Source: Streptomyces olivaceoviridis (GTDB taxonomy: Bacteria; Actinomycetota; Actinomycetes; Streptomycetales; Streptomycetaceae). Taken from it: DNA of 64,000 bases. This document shows positions 43,388 to 52,211 of the stretch, one piece after another. Where the stretch lies: contig NZ_BMUI01000003.1 of NCBI RefSeq assembly GCF_014650115.1, positions 434,001 to 498,000 on the forward strand, given 5' to 3'. The position numbers were made by a program, and so were the translations under genes. Below the pieces are notes generated by a model. It saw only the letters and a program-made list of their open reading frames with translations. It ran no database searches and was not told the DNA's origin. Numbering within the stretch: position 1 is the first letter of the stretch; every line of letters starts with the position of its first letter.

Positions 43388-44062
43388 CTCGAATTTGTAG
43401 CCCAGACCCCGCACCGTCACCAGGTACCGCGGCGCGCCCGGGTCCGGTTCGATCTTGGCGCGCAGACGCTTGACGTGGACGTCGAGGGTCTTGGTGTCGC
43501 CCACGTAGTCGGCGCCCCAGACGCGGTCGATGAGCTGCATGCGGGTGAGCACGCGGCCCGCGTTGCGCAGCAGCATCTCCAGGAGGTCGAACTCCTTGAG
43601 CGGGAGGTCGACCTTGGAGCCGCCGACCGTGACCACGTGCCGGTCGACGTCCATGCGGACCGGCCCCGCCTCCAGCGCGGCCGGGGTGACCTCCTCCGGC
43701 TCGCCGCGCCGGCGCAGCACCGCGCGGATGCGGGCGACCAGCTCGCGGGAGGAGAACGGCTTGGTGACGTAGTCGTCGGCTCCTATTTCGAGCCCGACGA
43801 CCTTGTCGATCTCGCTGTCCTTGGCGGTCACCATGATCACGGGGACGTTGGAACGGCCGCGCAGCTGGCGGCAGACCTCGGTGCCGGGCAGGCCCGGCAG
43901 CATCAGGTCCAGGAGGACCAGGTCGGCGCCGTTGCGCTCGAACTCGTCCAGGCCGTCAGGGCCGGTCGCCGCGACGGCGACCTCGAAGCCCTCCTTGCGG
44001 AGCATGTACGACAGGGCGTCGGAGAAGGACTCCTCGTCCTCGACGACGAGCACACGGGTCAC
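43382..44062 (-). CDS. phoP: Response regulator PhoP
   Basis: A 226-residue OmpR-family regulator controlling the phosphate-starvation response and, in Streptomyces, antibiotic production. The receiver domain has the acidic pocket VVEDEES, the phosphorylation site DLVLLDLMLPG and TAKDSE/ DDYVTKPFSSRE. The winged-helix domain (about 125-224) ends KTLDVHVKRLRAKIEP and VRGLGYKFEP. GTG 44062 has GGAGG 7 nt upstream and overlaps the phoR stop (GTGA). By position and identity this is phoP. Confidence 0.95.
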   Translation of the reverse strand: MTRVLVVEDEESFSDALSYMLRKEGFEVAVAATGPDGLDEFERNGADLVLLDLMLPGLPGTEVCRQLRGRSNVPVIMVTAKDSEIDKVVGLEIGADDYVTKPFSSRELVARIRAVLRRRGEPEEVTPAALEAGPVRMDVDRHVVTVGGSKVDLPLKEFDLLEMLLRNAGRVLTRMQLIDRVWGADYVGDTKTLDVHVKRLRAKIEPDPGAPRYLVTVRGLGYKFEP

Positions 44063-45357
44063 GGAAGGACCTCCGGGGCGGGAAGCGATGCGTACGGGGG
44101 TGGATCGGTGGGGCCGGCCTCGTCGTCGAGGTCGGGGTGCTGCTGTGCGCGGTCGCGGGCCGCGCCCGCCTCCGGCAGCCTGAGGGTGAAGGTGGAGCCC
44201 TGGCCTTCGGCGCTCCAGACCGTGACCTCCCCGCCGTGCGAGGCGACCACGTGCTTGACGATGGCGAGACCCAGACCGGTACCGCCGGTGGCCCGGGAGC
44301 GGGCCGGGTCGACCCGGTAGAAGCGCTCGAAGATGCGCTCCTTGTCCTTGTCCGAGATGCCGATGCCCTGGTCGGTCACCGCCAGCTCGATCATGTCGCC
44401 GCCGGGCGCGTTGACCCTGCGTGCGGCTATACCGACGCGGGTGCGGGCCGGGGAGTAGTTGACCGCGTTCTCGACCAGGTTGCCCAGGGCGGCGGCCAGC
44501 TGGCCCCGGTTGCCCCACACGTGCAGGTCCGAGGTGCCACCCGCCCGTCGCCCGCCATCCTGATCGGGCCCTTCGGGCGCCCACACGTTCGAGGCCATCG
44601 TGATCTGCTTCGTGCCCGCCTGGTGGCGGCAGCGGTCCATGGCCTCGGCGACCAGCTCGTCCACGCGGACGGGCTCGGCGTCCTCCAGCGGGTCGTCGTT
44701 CTGCACCCGGGAGAGGTCGATCAGCTCCTGCACCAGGTTGGTCAGGCGGGTCGCCTCGATCTGCATCCGGCCGGCGAAGCGCTGCACGGCCTCGGGGTCG
44801 TCGGAGGCGTCCATCACGGCCTCGGAGAGCAGGGACAGCGCGCCGACGGGCGTCTTCAGCTCATGGCTGACGTTCGCCACGAAGTCACGGCGCACCGCCT
44901 CGATCCGGCGGGCCTCCGTCAGGTCCTCGACCAGCAGCAGGACCAGGCGGGAGCCGAGCGGGGCCACGCGCGCGGAGACGGCGAGGGCCTCGCCGCGTCC
45001 GGTGCCGCGCCGGGGCAGGTCCAGCTCGACCTGTCTTATCTCGCCGTCCCGTCTGGTGTCCCGGGCCATCTGGAGCATGGGCTCGACGGAGAGCTTGCCG
45101 CCGCGGACCAGCCCGAGGGCGTAGGCGGCGGAGCTGGCCTTGACCACGGCGTCGGCCTCGTCGAGGACGACGGCGGAGGAGCGGAGCACGGACAGTACGG
45201 TGTCCACGCCGGGCGGGAGTACGGGATCAGTGTGCAAGGAAGTCCTGGTCGGTCGCTTCTGGTCGCGTTCGCTCCAGCGGAACGCCAGCATGGCGATGAC
45301 ACCGGTGAGCACCCCGGCGATCGCTGCCGCTGCGGCGACCGCCGCGTTCACGTCCAT
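44059..45357 (-). CDS. phoR: Sensor histidine kinase PhoR
   Basis: A 432-residue membrane kinase that phosphorylates PhoP. One N-terminal transmembrane helix (about 4-26) precedes a PAS-like domain (50-165). HisKA has the H-box FVANVSHELKTPVGAL, and the ATPase domain shows N (NLVENAVNYSP), G1 (VTDQGIGISDKDKERIFERF) and G2 (GGTGLGLAIVKHVV) boxes. There is no extracytoplasmic sensor domain, as usual for PhoR. Transcribed towards phoP and divergent from phoU. Confidence 0.95.
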   Translation of the reverse strand: MDVNAAVAAAAAIAGVLTGVIAMLAFRWSERDQKRPTRTSLHTDPVLPPGVDTVLSVLRSSAVVLDEADAVVKASSAAYALGLVRGGKLSVEPMLQMARDTRRDGEIRQVELDLPRRGTGRGEALAVSARVAPLGSRLVLLLVEDLTEARRIEAVRRDFVANVSHELKTPVGALSLLSEAVMDASDDPEAVQRFAGRMQIEATRLTNLVQELIDLSRVQNDDPLEDAEPVRVDELVAEAMDRCRHQAGTKQITMASNVWAPEGPDQDGGRRAGGTSDLHVWGNRGQLAAALGNLVENAVNYSPARTRVGIAARRVNAPGGDMIELAVTDQGIGISDKDKERIFERFYRVDPARSRATGGTGLGLAIVKHVVASHGGEVTVWSAEGQGSTFTLRLPEAGAARDRAQQHPDLDDEAGPTDPPPYASLPAPEVLP

Positions 45358-45430
45358 GCCTCCAGGTTAGGCACGGGGTACGACATGACCACAGCCGTCA
45401 CCGTGCGACCTCGAACACTCGTCGCCCAGA

Positions 45431-45463
45431 GTTCACCTTGCAGCCAGTATTGGTTCATTTGGG
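45431..45463. promoter_or_regulatory. PHO box (PhoP-binding direct repeats) between phoR and phoU
   Basis: Three 11-nt direct-repeat units: GTTCACCTTGC (45431-45441), AGCCAGTATTG (45442-45452), GTTCATTTGGG (45453-45463). The outer two match the PHO-box unit GTTCACC, in exact 11-nt phase. This site in the phoRP-phoU bidirectional promoter is established in S. coelicolor. Confidence 0.9.
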
Positions 45464-45537
45464 GTGGCGGAAACGGACGGGTGCGGGGCGGAACGTGGGA
45501 GCGTGGGGACCAAGCACACCGATGAGAGGGAACCCTG

Positions 45538-46227
45538 ATGCGGGACGCGTACCACGAGGAACTGGACTCGATCGGCGACGGACTGGTGGAGATGGCCCGG
45601 CTGGTCGGATCGGCGATCGGGCGCGCCACGACCGCCATCCTCGACTCCGACCTCAAGCTGGCCGAGAGCGTGATCGAGGCCGACAAGAAGGTCGACGAGC
45701 TCCAGCACGACCTGGAGGCCCGGGCGATAGCCCTGCTGGCCCGGCAGCAGCCGGTGGCGACGGACCTGCGGATCGTCGTCACGTCGCTGCGGATGTCCGC
45801 CGACCTGGAGCGCTCCGGCGACCTCGCCCAGCACGTGGCGAAGCTCGCGCGGCTGCGCTTCCCGAACCGGGCCGTTCCGCACGACCTGCACGCCACCATC
45901 CTGGAGATGGGCCAGCTCGCGCAGCGCCTGATGGCGAAGGCGGCCGAAGTGCTCGTGACCAAGGACGTCGACCTCGCCCTTCAGCTGGAGCAGGACGACG
46001 ACGACATGGACCTGCTGCACCGCACGCTCTTCCAGCACCTGATCGACGACCGTTGGAAGCACGGCATCGAGACGGCCGTGGACGTCACCCTGCTGGGCCG
46101 CTACTACGAGCGGTACGCCGACCACGCCGTGGCCGTCGCCAAGCGCGTGGTCTACCTGGTCACCGGTGAGCACGCCGACGAGTTGCAGCCGGACATCCAG
46201 CCGGTGACGGGCGCCGAGGGGGCGTAA
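45538..46227 (+). CDS. phoU: Phosphate-signalling regulator PhoU
   Basis: A 229-residue helical protein with two PhoU repeats; metal-binding motifs E(A)xxxD appear in the pattern ADKKVDELQHDLEARAI and ERSGDLAQHVAKLAR, and YYERYADHAVAVAKRV in the second half. PhoU couples the Pst transporter and PhoR to repress the Pho response when phosphate is ample. GAGAGGG precedes the start at 45538. It is divergent from phoRP with the PHO box between. Confidence 0.95.
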   Translation: MRDAYHEELDSIGDGLVEMARLVGSAIGRATTAILDSDLKLAESVIEADKKVDELQHDLEARAIALLARQQPVATDLRIVVTSLRMSADLERSGDLAQHVAKLARLRFPNRAVPHDLHATILEMGQLAQRLMAKAAEVLVTKDVDLALQLEQDDDDMDLLHRTLFQHLIDDRWKHGIETAVDVTLLGRYYERYADHAVAVAKRVVYLVTGEHADELQPDIQPVTGAEGA

Positions 46228-46340
46228 CCCCTCCGGCCGGGCGGCCCGGGTCCGCGAACGCCTCCGTGCGCCGTTGATGCGCCCGGCGCGGCGGGCATGA
46301 AATGGGCGAGGGCACCCTGCCCCAGGTCTAGGAGGGACCC

Positions 46341-46496
46341 ATGGCCGAATCCCCCAGCACCACGCCCGACCCGACGCAGGAGCGCGAGACCGGGCAGCCC
46401 GCCGAGATCAGGACCCTTCCGCTGTTCGGCGCGTGCGGCTGCGGCTCCGGCTGCGGCTGCGGCTGCCAGTCGGGCAACCCCTGCCAGTGCGGCTGA
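46341..46496 (+). CDS. 51-residue cysteine-rich protein
   Basis: A short gene with an excellent ribosome site (AGGAGGG, 46330-46336, about 4 nt before the ATG). The protein has a Thr/Pro/Glu-rich N-terminal half (AESPSTTPDPTQERETGQ), a short hydrophobic stretch EIRTLPLFGA, and a tail with seven Cys in 20 residues, mainly as CGC and CGCGC (for example CGCGSGCGCGC). It ends QCG. There is no signal peptide. The tail looks suited to bind soft metal ions, like a mini-metallothionein. It lies between phoU and a nickel-binding-type gene and has its own terminator. Precursor peptide of a modified natural product is a weaker alternative, as no modifying enzyme is near. Confidence 0.75.
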   Translation: MAESPSTTPDPTQERETGQPAEIRTLPLFGACGCGSGCGCGCQSGNPCQCG

Positions 46497-46507
46497 ACGG
46501 CACGTCC

Positions 46508-46538
46508 GGGCCGGTGTGAGCACGGCTCACACCGGCCC
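46508..46538 (+). terminator. Terminator after the Cys-rich gene
   Basis: Perfect 14-bp inverted repeat (46508-46521 / 46525-46538) with a 3-nt loop, 12 nt after the stop codon. Confidence 0.85.
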
Positions 46539-46626
46539 CCGCCGTACCGGATGCCCCTCCCTCTCCCCGGGCGCAGCATGGAAGGTGCGGGTGGGAAGGA
46601 CGACCGGCAGCAGGAGGTGTCGGACC

Positions 46627-46875
46627 ATGGCCAAGTTCATCGACGTGCACCGTGGCATGGAGGGCATCACGGCCGACCAGTTGATGGAGGCGCACCGGGC
46701 CGACCTCGCCATCGAGGCGGACGAGTCCGTGCACTTCCAGCACGCCTGGGCGGACCCGGAGTCCGGCGTCGTCTACTGCCTCTCCGAAGCGCCCTCGGCG
46801 GAAGCCGTCCAGCGCGTCCACGAGCGCGCCGGCCACCGGGCGGACGAGGTGCATCCGGTACCGCTGGAGGCGTGA
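46627..46875 (+). CDS. DUF4242 nickel-binding-type protein (SCO4226-like)
   Basis: An 82-residue ferredoxin-fold DUF4242 protein: AKFIDVHRGMEGITADQLMEAH, then YCLSEAPSAEAVQRVHERAGH. Its S. coelicolor counterpart SCO4226 is, from memory, a structurally known Ni-binding homodimer. Candidate ligands are His8 and the C-terminal His in RAGHRADEVHPV. GGAGG lies 8 nt before the ATG. The end of the gene (PLEA and stop) forms the first unit of a four-copy tandem repeat. It follows the Cys-rich gene, suggesting a metal-handling theme. Confidence 0.88.
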   Translation: MAKFIDVHRGMEGITADQLMEAHRADLAIEADESVHFQHAWADPESGVVYCLSEAPSAEAVQRVHERAGHRADEVHPVPLEA

Positions 46876-46931
46876 GTGCCGCTGGGGCGTGAGGGCCGCT
46901 GGAGGCGTGGGTGCCCCTGGAGGCGGGCGGG
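46861..46931. repeat. Four-copy 17-18-bp tandem repeat across a stop codon
   Basis: Units CCGCTGGAGGCGTGAGTG (46861-46878), CCGCTGGGGCGTGAGGG (46879-46895), CCGCTGGAGGCGTGGGTG (46896-46913) and CCCCTGGAGGCGGGCGGG (46914-46931). The first encodes the C-terminus and stop of the DUF4242 protein. Likely slippage duplication of the gene's end. Confidence 0.85.
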
Positions 46932-46979
46932 GCCCGGCCCCGTCCTCGTCGGCGCACGGGCCGCCCCGCCGCTTCCGCG

Positions 46980-47858
46980 TCAGCGGACGTCACGCCCGTC
47001 CTCTCCGAGAGGACCCTGGGGGTCACCGCCGTACGGACGGGCCGGGTCACCGCCGTCCGCCTCCGGCCGGAAGCTCAGTCGCCGGGTCAGGACCTCCCGG
47101 GCCTCCTGGCTGACCGTGCGGCCGTCGGCGTACGCGCGGGCCCGCAGCCGGTCCAGGGCCTGCTCGGGGTCCACGTCCAGCTGCACCATCACCATGCCGA
47201 CCGCCTGGTAGACCTCGGTGTGGCCGGCCTCGGATGACGCCACCCAGGACGCCACCTCGCCCTCGGTGTCCTCGTCGGTGCCACCGCCGGGGGTGCCGTG
47301 CCGGGCCGCCTGGAGGTTCATCAGCGCCAGGGTGACCGCGTCCCGCACCCACAGCGCGACCCGCAGATCGGGTTCGGCCAGCCCGCCCGCCTGCTCGCTG
47401 TACAGGTCGAGGGTGCCGATGGCGGCGCCGCTGACGCCGAGCGGCAGCGAGAAGACCGCGCGGACGCCGAGACCCACCGCCTCGTGCGCGAAGATCGGCC
47501 AGCGGCGGAGGTCGGGGCCCTGGGTGAGGTCGCACGCGAGGACGGGGACGCCCCGGTCGAGGGCGGTCTGGCAGGGGCCGTCGCCCACCGTGTACTGCAA
47601 CTCCGCCAGCCGGGCCGCGACCCGGTCGCTGGCGCACCACGTCATGCGCACGCCCTTGCCGCCGGAGATCGACACCGAGGATCCGGTGACCGGCAGCAAC
47701 CGCGCGCACGCCGCGCACAGCGCGCCGGGCACCGCCCGGGGCTCGTCGGCACCCCGCGCGGCGGCGGCCAGCGCCTCACCGACCCGCAGCCGCACCTCGG
47801 CGTCGGGCGGCCCGCCGCCACCCCCGGACGACCCGGACTTCTCGGGCGGCATGGTCAT
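46980..47858 (-). CDS. GAF-ANTAR domain RNA-binding regulator
   Basis: A 292-residue protein with a GAF sensory domain (about 25-180; YTVGDGPCQTALDRG, HEAVGLGVRAVFSLPLGV) and an ANTAR domain (about 215-270; VYQAVGMVMVQLDVDPEQALDRLRARAY). ANTAR domains bind paired hexaloops in RNA and prevent termination. The RNA target is not visible here. ATG 47858 is chosen, following GGGAGTG. Soluble, single gene. Confidence 0.9.
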   Translation of the reverse strand: MTMPPEKSGSSGGGGGPPDAEVRLRVGEALAAAARGADEPRAVPGALCAACARLLPVTGSSVSISGGKGVRMTWCASDRVAARLAELQYTVGDGPCQTALDRGVPVLACDLTQGPDLRRWPIFAHEAVGLGVRAVFSLPLGVSGAAIGTLDLYSEQAGGLAEPDLRVALWVRDAVTLALMNLQAARHGTPGGGTDEDTEGEVASWVASSEAGHTEVYQAVGMVMVQLDVDPEQALDRLRARAYADGRTVSQEAREVLTRRLSFRPEADGGDPARPYGGDPQGPLGEDGRDVR

Positions 47859-48031
47859 CACTCCCGCCACGGAACGGTCTGCGCCGGCATGATCCACCGG
47901 CATCCGCCTGCCGAGTTCCCAGGAAGGGGGAAGTAAAGGGGGAAGCAACCGCGCGTTTCCGGCGGCATGAGCCCCGCACGTCGGTCGCCCCCGCCTCCCG
48001 GGCCCGGTGCCGGTCCTGCGAGAGTGGGTCC

Positions 48032-48415
48032 GTGCTGCTCGATGCCGAGAAGACCCTGTTCGTCCGCGGGGCCACGCCCGTACTGCTGCTGGCCGGGGCG
48101 CCCGTCCACGACGCGCTGCCGGGGCCGGCCGCGCCCGACGGGGCGGTGCCGGTGTGTGCGGGGTGGAGCATCGCGCCCCGGCTCACCCTGTGTGTCGTGG
48201 ACGGACCCGGCGGCCACGGCCTCGTCGTGCCCGCCCTCGCCGCCCCGGTGATCGACGCGCAGGGAGCCCCCGGCGACATGGGCGACTGGTGCGCGGACGC
48301 CGAGGCGGCGGGCGGAGCGGTCGTACTGTCCCTGGACCGGCTGCCCGAGACCCTCGACTGGTCCGCCCTGCTCTCCTCGGGCACGACCCGCGGCGGCTTC
48401 CTGCCGGCCCTGTGA
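48032..48415 (+). CDS. Conserved hypothetical protein
   Basis: A 127-residue protein starting at GTG 48032. Gly/Ala/Pro-rich strands such as TLCVVDGPGGHGLVVPAL and AAGGAVVLSLDRLPETLDW suggest a small alpha/beta domain. No signal peptide, membrane helix or catalytic motif is recognised; I do not know the family with certainty. Codon usage is strongly streptomycete. Divergent from the GAF-ANTAR gene, convergent with the MFS gene. Confidence 0.65.
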   Translation: MLLDAEKTLFVRGATPVLLLAGAPVHDALPGPAAPDGAVPVCAGWSIAPRLTLCVVDGPGGHGLVVPALAAPVIDAQGAPGDMGDWCADAEAAGGAVVLSLDRLPETLDWSALLSSGTTRGGFLPAL

Positions 48416-48504
48416 GGGAGGCACGGGCAGTGGCCGGCTAGGCCGTACGACGCCAAGCGCCGGGCCGAGCGGGTCACGGTGGGCGCCCCGGTCCCGGCGG
48501 CCGG

Positions 48505-49758
48505 CTAAGCCGTACGCACCTCGGTCCAGGCGTCCGCCCGCGCCTTGGCCGGGGCCGGCCGCTCCGGGGGCAGGCGGCGCATCAGGACGCCGTAGCCGAG
48601 CCCGGCCGCCGTCCCCACCACCGCGCACATCCCCCACAGCCACCCGGCGCCGAGGTGGTCGATGACCACGCCCGACATCAGGGGCGCGATCAGGGCGGCG
48701 ACGGACCAGGAGAGGGTGTACATGCCCTGGTAGCGCCCGCGGCCGTGGACCGGGGAGAGGCGGACGACGAGTCCCGTCTGGGTCGGGGCGTTGACGATCT
48801 CGGCCAGGGTCCACACGCACACGGTGACCATGAAGACGCCGACCGAGCCGGCGAACGCGGTGAGCCCGAAGCCGTATCCCGCGAGGAGCGAGGAGGCGAC
48901 CAGGAGGGTGCGCGGGTCGCGGTGCTCGATGAACCGGGTGACGGGGATCTGGAGGGCGACGATCAGGATGCCGTTGACGGCGATGGCGAGGCCGTAGTCG
49001 GCCGGGGAGAAGCCGGCCCGCCCCATGGCCACCGGCAGGCCGACCGAGCCCTGCTGGAAGACCAGGGCGACGAGGAAGGACAGCCCGACGACGGCCATGT
49101 ACCGCCCGTCCCGCAGCACCGTGCCCAGGCTGACGCTGTCCTCCGCCTGCCTGGCCGTGGCCGCCGGCCGCGACTCCGGCACCTTGGCGAAGACGACGAC
49201 CGCGCAGGCCAGGGTCATCCCGGCCTCGATCAGGAACCCGGCGAGGTAGCTGAACTCGGCGATGAACCCGGCGGCCATGGAGGAGACGGCGAAGCCCAGG
49301 TTGATCGCCCAGTAGTTGAGGGAGAAGGCCCGCACCCGGTCCTCGGGGCGGACGAGGTCGGCCATCATCGCCTGCACGGCCGGCCGGGAGGCGTTGGCGG
49401 CCATGCCGACGAGGAAGGCGACGGCGGCGATGGCCACCGGGTCGGTCATGAAGCCGAGCAGGGCGGCCGAGGCGGCGGTGGCGGTCTGCGCGATGAGCAG
49501 CGTGGGCCGCCGGCCGAGCCGGTCGGCCATCACCCCGCCGCCCAGCGAGGAGACGACCCCGCCGAGCCCGTGCAGGGAGGCGACGAGACCGGCGTACGAG
49601 GCGGAGTAGCCCCGGTCGAGCGTGAGGTAGAGGGCCATGAACGTGGCCACGAAGGCACCCAGCCGGTTGACGAGGGTGCTGGTCCACAGCCACCAGAACT
49701 CCCTGGGGAGCCCGGAGACGGATTCGCGGACGGCACGTCTCATACGGGCTGGTGACAT
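48505..49758 (-). CDS. MFS transporter
   Basis: A 417-residue major-facilitator protein with 12 predicted helices. The loop 2-3 motif A is [16 protein letters not shown] near residue 73-88 and motif C-like glycine-rich segments follow. It resembles drug-efflux or sugar-efflux MdtH/YttB-type proteins; substrate cannot be inferred. No regulator adjoins it. Start ATG 49758, divergent from gpmA. Confidence 0.85.
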   Translation of the reverse strand: MSPARMRRAVRESVSGLPREFWWLWTSTLVNRLGAFVATFMALYLTLDRGYSASYAGLVASLHGLGGVVSSLGGGVMADRLGRRPTLLIAQTATAASAALLGFMTDPVAIAAVAFLVGMAANASRPAVQAMMADLVRPEDRVRAFSLNYWAINLGFAVSSMAAGFIAEFSYLAGFLIEAGMTLACAVVVFAKVPESRPAATARQAEDSVSLGTVLRDGRYMAVVGLSFLVALVFQQGSVGLPVAMGRAGFSPADYGLAIAVNGILIVALQIPVTRFIEHRDPRTLLVASSLLAGYGFGLTAFAGSVGVFMVTVCVWTLAEIVNAPTQTGLVVRLSPVHGRGRYQGMYTLSWSVAALIAPLMSGVVIDHLGAGWLWGMCAVVGTAAGLGYGVLMRRLPPERPAPAKARADAWTEVRTA

Positions 49759-49946
49759 CGAGGTTCCCCCACGTCTGTAAGCGGCTCAAGCGGCGAGCAC
49801 ACGTTACGAGCGGGGACCTCGGAAACGCCAGTCGATTAGCAGGTCGCGTCAATCGAAGCACGGCCGGGCGGCGCCTCGGCGACCGGCGGGCCGCTCCCTC
49901 CCCCAGGCCCGACACGGCCCCCATCCCCTTGGGTAGGCTCAAGACC

Positions 49947-50708
49947 ATGGCCGACGCACCGTACAAGCTGATCCTCCTCCGCCACGGCGAGAGCGAGTGG
50001 AACGCGAAGAACCTGTTCACCGGCTGGGTGGACGTGAACCTGAACGAGAAGGGCGAGAAGGAGGCAGTCCGCGGTGGCGAGCTCCTGAAGGACGCCGATC
50101 TCCTCCCCGACGTGGTCCACACGTCCCTCCAGAAGCGCGCGATCCGCACGGCCCAGCTGGCGCTGGAGGCCGCGGACCGCCACTGGATCCCGGTCCACCG
50201 CTCCTGGCGTCTGAACGAGCGCCACTACGGCGCCCTCCAGGGCAAGGACAAGGCGGCGACGCTGGCCGAGTTCGGCGAGGAGCAGTTCATGCTCTGGCGC
50301 CGCTCGTACGACACCCCGCCCCCGCCGCTGTCGGACGACTCGGAGTTCTCCCAGGCCCACGACGCGCGCTACGCGACGATCCCGCCGGAGCTGCGCCCGC
50401 GCACGGAGTGCCTGAAGGACGTCGTCTTCCGGATGCTCCCGTACTGGTACGACGCGATCGTCCCCGACCTGCTGACCGGCCGCACGGTCCTGGTCGCCGC
50501 CCACGGCAACAGCCTGCGGGCCCTGGTCAAGCACCTGGACGGCATCTCCGACGCGGACATCGCGGGCCTGAACATCCCGACGGGCATCCCCCTCTACTAC
50601 GAGCTGGACGCCGACTTCAAGCCGGTCACCCCGGGCGGCACGTACCTGGACCCGGAGGCGGCGGCGGCCGCGATCGAGGCGGTCAAGAACCAGGGCAAGA
50701 AGAAGTAA
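49947..50708 (+). CDS. gpmA: 2,3-bisphosphoglycerate-dependent phosphoglycerate mutase
   Basis: A 253-residue histidine phosphatase superfamily enzyme interconverting 3- and 2-phosphoglycerate in glycolysis. The active-site [31 protein letters not shown] and [15 protein letters not shown] motifs are intact. TAGGCT lies 7 nt before the ATG, so the mRNA is probably leaderless. A strong terminator follows. Confidence 0.96.
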   Translation: MADAPYKLILLRHGESEWNAKNLFTGWVDVNLNEKGEKEAVRGGELLKDADLLPDVVHTSLQKRAIRTAQLALEAADRHWIPVHRSWRLNERHYGALQGKDKAATLAEFGEEQFMLWRRSYDTPPPPLSDDSEFSQAHDARYATIPPELRPRTECLKDVVFRMLPYWYDAIVPDLLTGRTVLVAAHGNSLRALVKHLDGISDADIAGLNIPTGIPLYYELDADFKPVTPGGTYLDPEAAAAAIEAVKNQGKKK

Positions 50709-50722
50709 GCCGAGCCGAAGAA

Positions 50723-50757
50723 GCCCCCTACCTGCGGTTTCTCCGCTGGGAGGGGGC
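50723..50757 (+). terminator. Terminator after gpmA
   Basis: Inverted repeat with arms GCCCCCT / AGGGGGC extended inward by CC/GG and GCGG/CCGC with single mismatches, 14 nt after the gpmA stop. Confidence 0.75.
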
Positions 50758-50767
50758 ATCTTCGCAC

Positions 50768-50912
50768 TCTGGGGCGCCCGGTCACCTTGCGCACTGCTCG
50801 GATCACATCCATCTCGCGGGGCCCGCAGTCGGTGAGCACCACCTCGTGGGACGGGTCGTCGCAGAGCAGCGTGTAGTACTCGGTGGACTCTTCGTCGGAG
50901 TTGCTTCAGGAC
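50768..50912 (-). pseudogene. Truncated L7/L12-like C-terminal domain remnant
   Basis: The minus strand encodes LLCDDPSHEVVLTDCGPREM and DVIRAVRKVTGRPR, resembling the start of a ribosomal L7/L12-type C-terminal domain (VVLTDAGPxKIxVIKxxREVTG). The rest of the domain is missing, an in-frame stop lies just upstream and no start codon is available. It looks like a gene fragment left after deletion. Confidence 0.5.
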
Positions 50913-50926
50913 GAAAAAGTCCCGAG

Positions 50927-51591
50927 CTAAAAGCCGTCGCGCTCGATGAGTGAGCCGTCAGGGCCGAGAGAGGAGAAGCGCGGTGGGCCCATGTCTTCCA
51001 TGGCCCTTTGCAACGCCGCTTCCCGCTCCGCGGGATCAGGGCCGTGCGGGTCCTGGACCCGGAAGCCGTGCAGTCGGATGCTGGCCGTGTCGATGTCGTC
51101 CGGCTCGGGACGGCCCTCCAGTACGAAGCCGCAGAGCGCGCGCAGCGCGTCTTCGCCCAGTTCCAAGGGGTGGAACGGCAGCGGGTACGGCTCTTCGTCC
51201 TCGTCCGGCCAAGGAATGACGTCGGCCGGGCGGTCTCCGGCCCAGTAGGGCAGCTCGAAGGAGAGCGGTTCGCCGATGTTCTCGATGATGCCGCTGTCCG
51301 GGGACAGGCTCAGAGAGCGGGCGAGTCGGCCGTCCTCCCACACGGCGAACGCGAGCCAGTCCTCTGGTCGCCGATGATCTCAAGACCGGGCCAGCTCGCC
51401 GCGTGCACCGTCCCTTCCGGGGGGTATACGCCGTCCCGGAGAGTCGAGCCCTCGCCCTCCTCTATCTCCCAGCCCGGGTAGAGCAGCCGCATCATGCTGG
51501 CCGTGCGTGCGGGCTCCGCTGGGCCCGCTTCTCGCAGCAGCCCCGGTACGTCGCCGTCGGCGTATACCAGAAAGCCCGTCTTGGCTCCCAA
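50927..51591 (-). pseudogene. Frameshifted DUF6928-like gene
   Basis: Two halves of one protein in different frames. The N-terminal part (51591 to about 51368) reads GAKTGFLVYADGDVPGLLRE ... GLEIIGDQR from a TTG with GGAGGGG upstream; the C-terminal part (about 51365 to 50927) reads DWLAFAVWEDGRLARSLSLS ... ELPYWAGDRPADVIPW and ends DGSLIERDGF. The length between start and stop (665 nt) is not a multiple of three. Residues normally expected between GDQ and DWLAF seem absent, so a deletion of tens of codons with frame change is likely. The DUF name is from memory. Confidence 0.65.
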
Positions 51592-51749
51592 AGCCCCTCC
51601 CCAGGGTGCGGCCCTCGTTGGCGGGTGCACAGTAGCCGCCCCCACTGACAACGCGAGATGACGAAGCCCGAGGGCCCCCGGCTGGGCCGCCCCCGGGGGT
51701 ATTTTCGCGGTCCGGGGCTTCCTGGAACCTTAGGGAACCCCGCGCGGGA

Positions 51750-51778
51750 GCGCCCCGCGGCGCGTGGCTGCGGGGCGC
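51750..51778 (-). terminator. Terminator after the small secreted protein gene
   Basis: Perfect 9-bp inverted repeat GCGCCCCGC / GCGGGGCGC, 15 nt past the stop codon at 51793. Confidence 0.65.
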
Positions 51779-51792
51779 CCGCCTTGTGGGGG

Positions 51793-52002
51793 TCAGTCGA
51801 TCTTCTCGCCGTCGTGCGTGCCGCCCTTGCAGAGGTTGTCCGTCAGATCGGCCGTTCCGCCGCCCTGCTTGCACTCGGAAGGGGTGACATAGGACGGGGC
51901 ACCCTGTGCGGTGGCGGCGATGGCGGTGGCTGCGCCGGTGAGGCCGAGTCCGGTGAGGGCTGCCGTGGCGGTGACGGCGGCGAGGATTCGTCGAGTGCGC
52001 AT
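51793..52002 (-). CDS. Small secreted protein
   Basis: A 69-residue precursor: basic start MRTRR, hydrophobic core LAAVTATAALTGLGLTG and probable cleavage near AIA or ATA (about residue 30), leaving a mature peptide of roughly 38 residues with two Cys (SECKQGG, NLCKGG). GGGGAA lies 6 nt before the ATG. No family recognised. Confidence 0.7.
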   Translation of the reverse strand: MRTRRILAAVTATAALTGLGLTGAATAIAATAQGAPSYVTPSECKQGGGTADLTDNLCKGGTHDGEKID

Positions 52003-52211
52003 GTGGTTCCCCTTTCACGGATTACCTCGACTAGGGCACTAGCCAGCTTGACCTTCACCCATGTGGGTGGCACGTCACGTTGAGCCATTCGGGTGACAGT
52101 GCTGTCGGGTGCGGCGTCGGTGACGCGACCCGTCGGACAGGCCCTGGAGCGTATGGAGACATGTTTCCTCGCCCTCAGGGGCACTCGGCCAGTGAGTGTG
52201 GAGGTCCTGAG

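Noticed and set aside
46341..46496. Reading the Cys-rich gene as a RiPP precursor
   Set aside because: No modifying enzyme, protease or transporter gene of that type is nearby; metal binding is the simpler guess.
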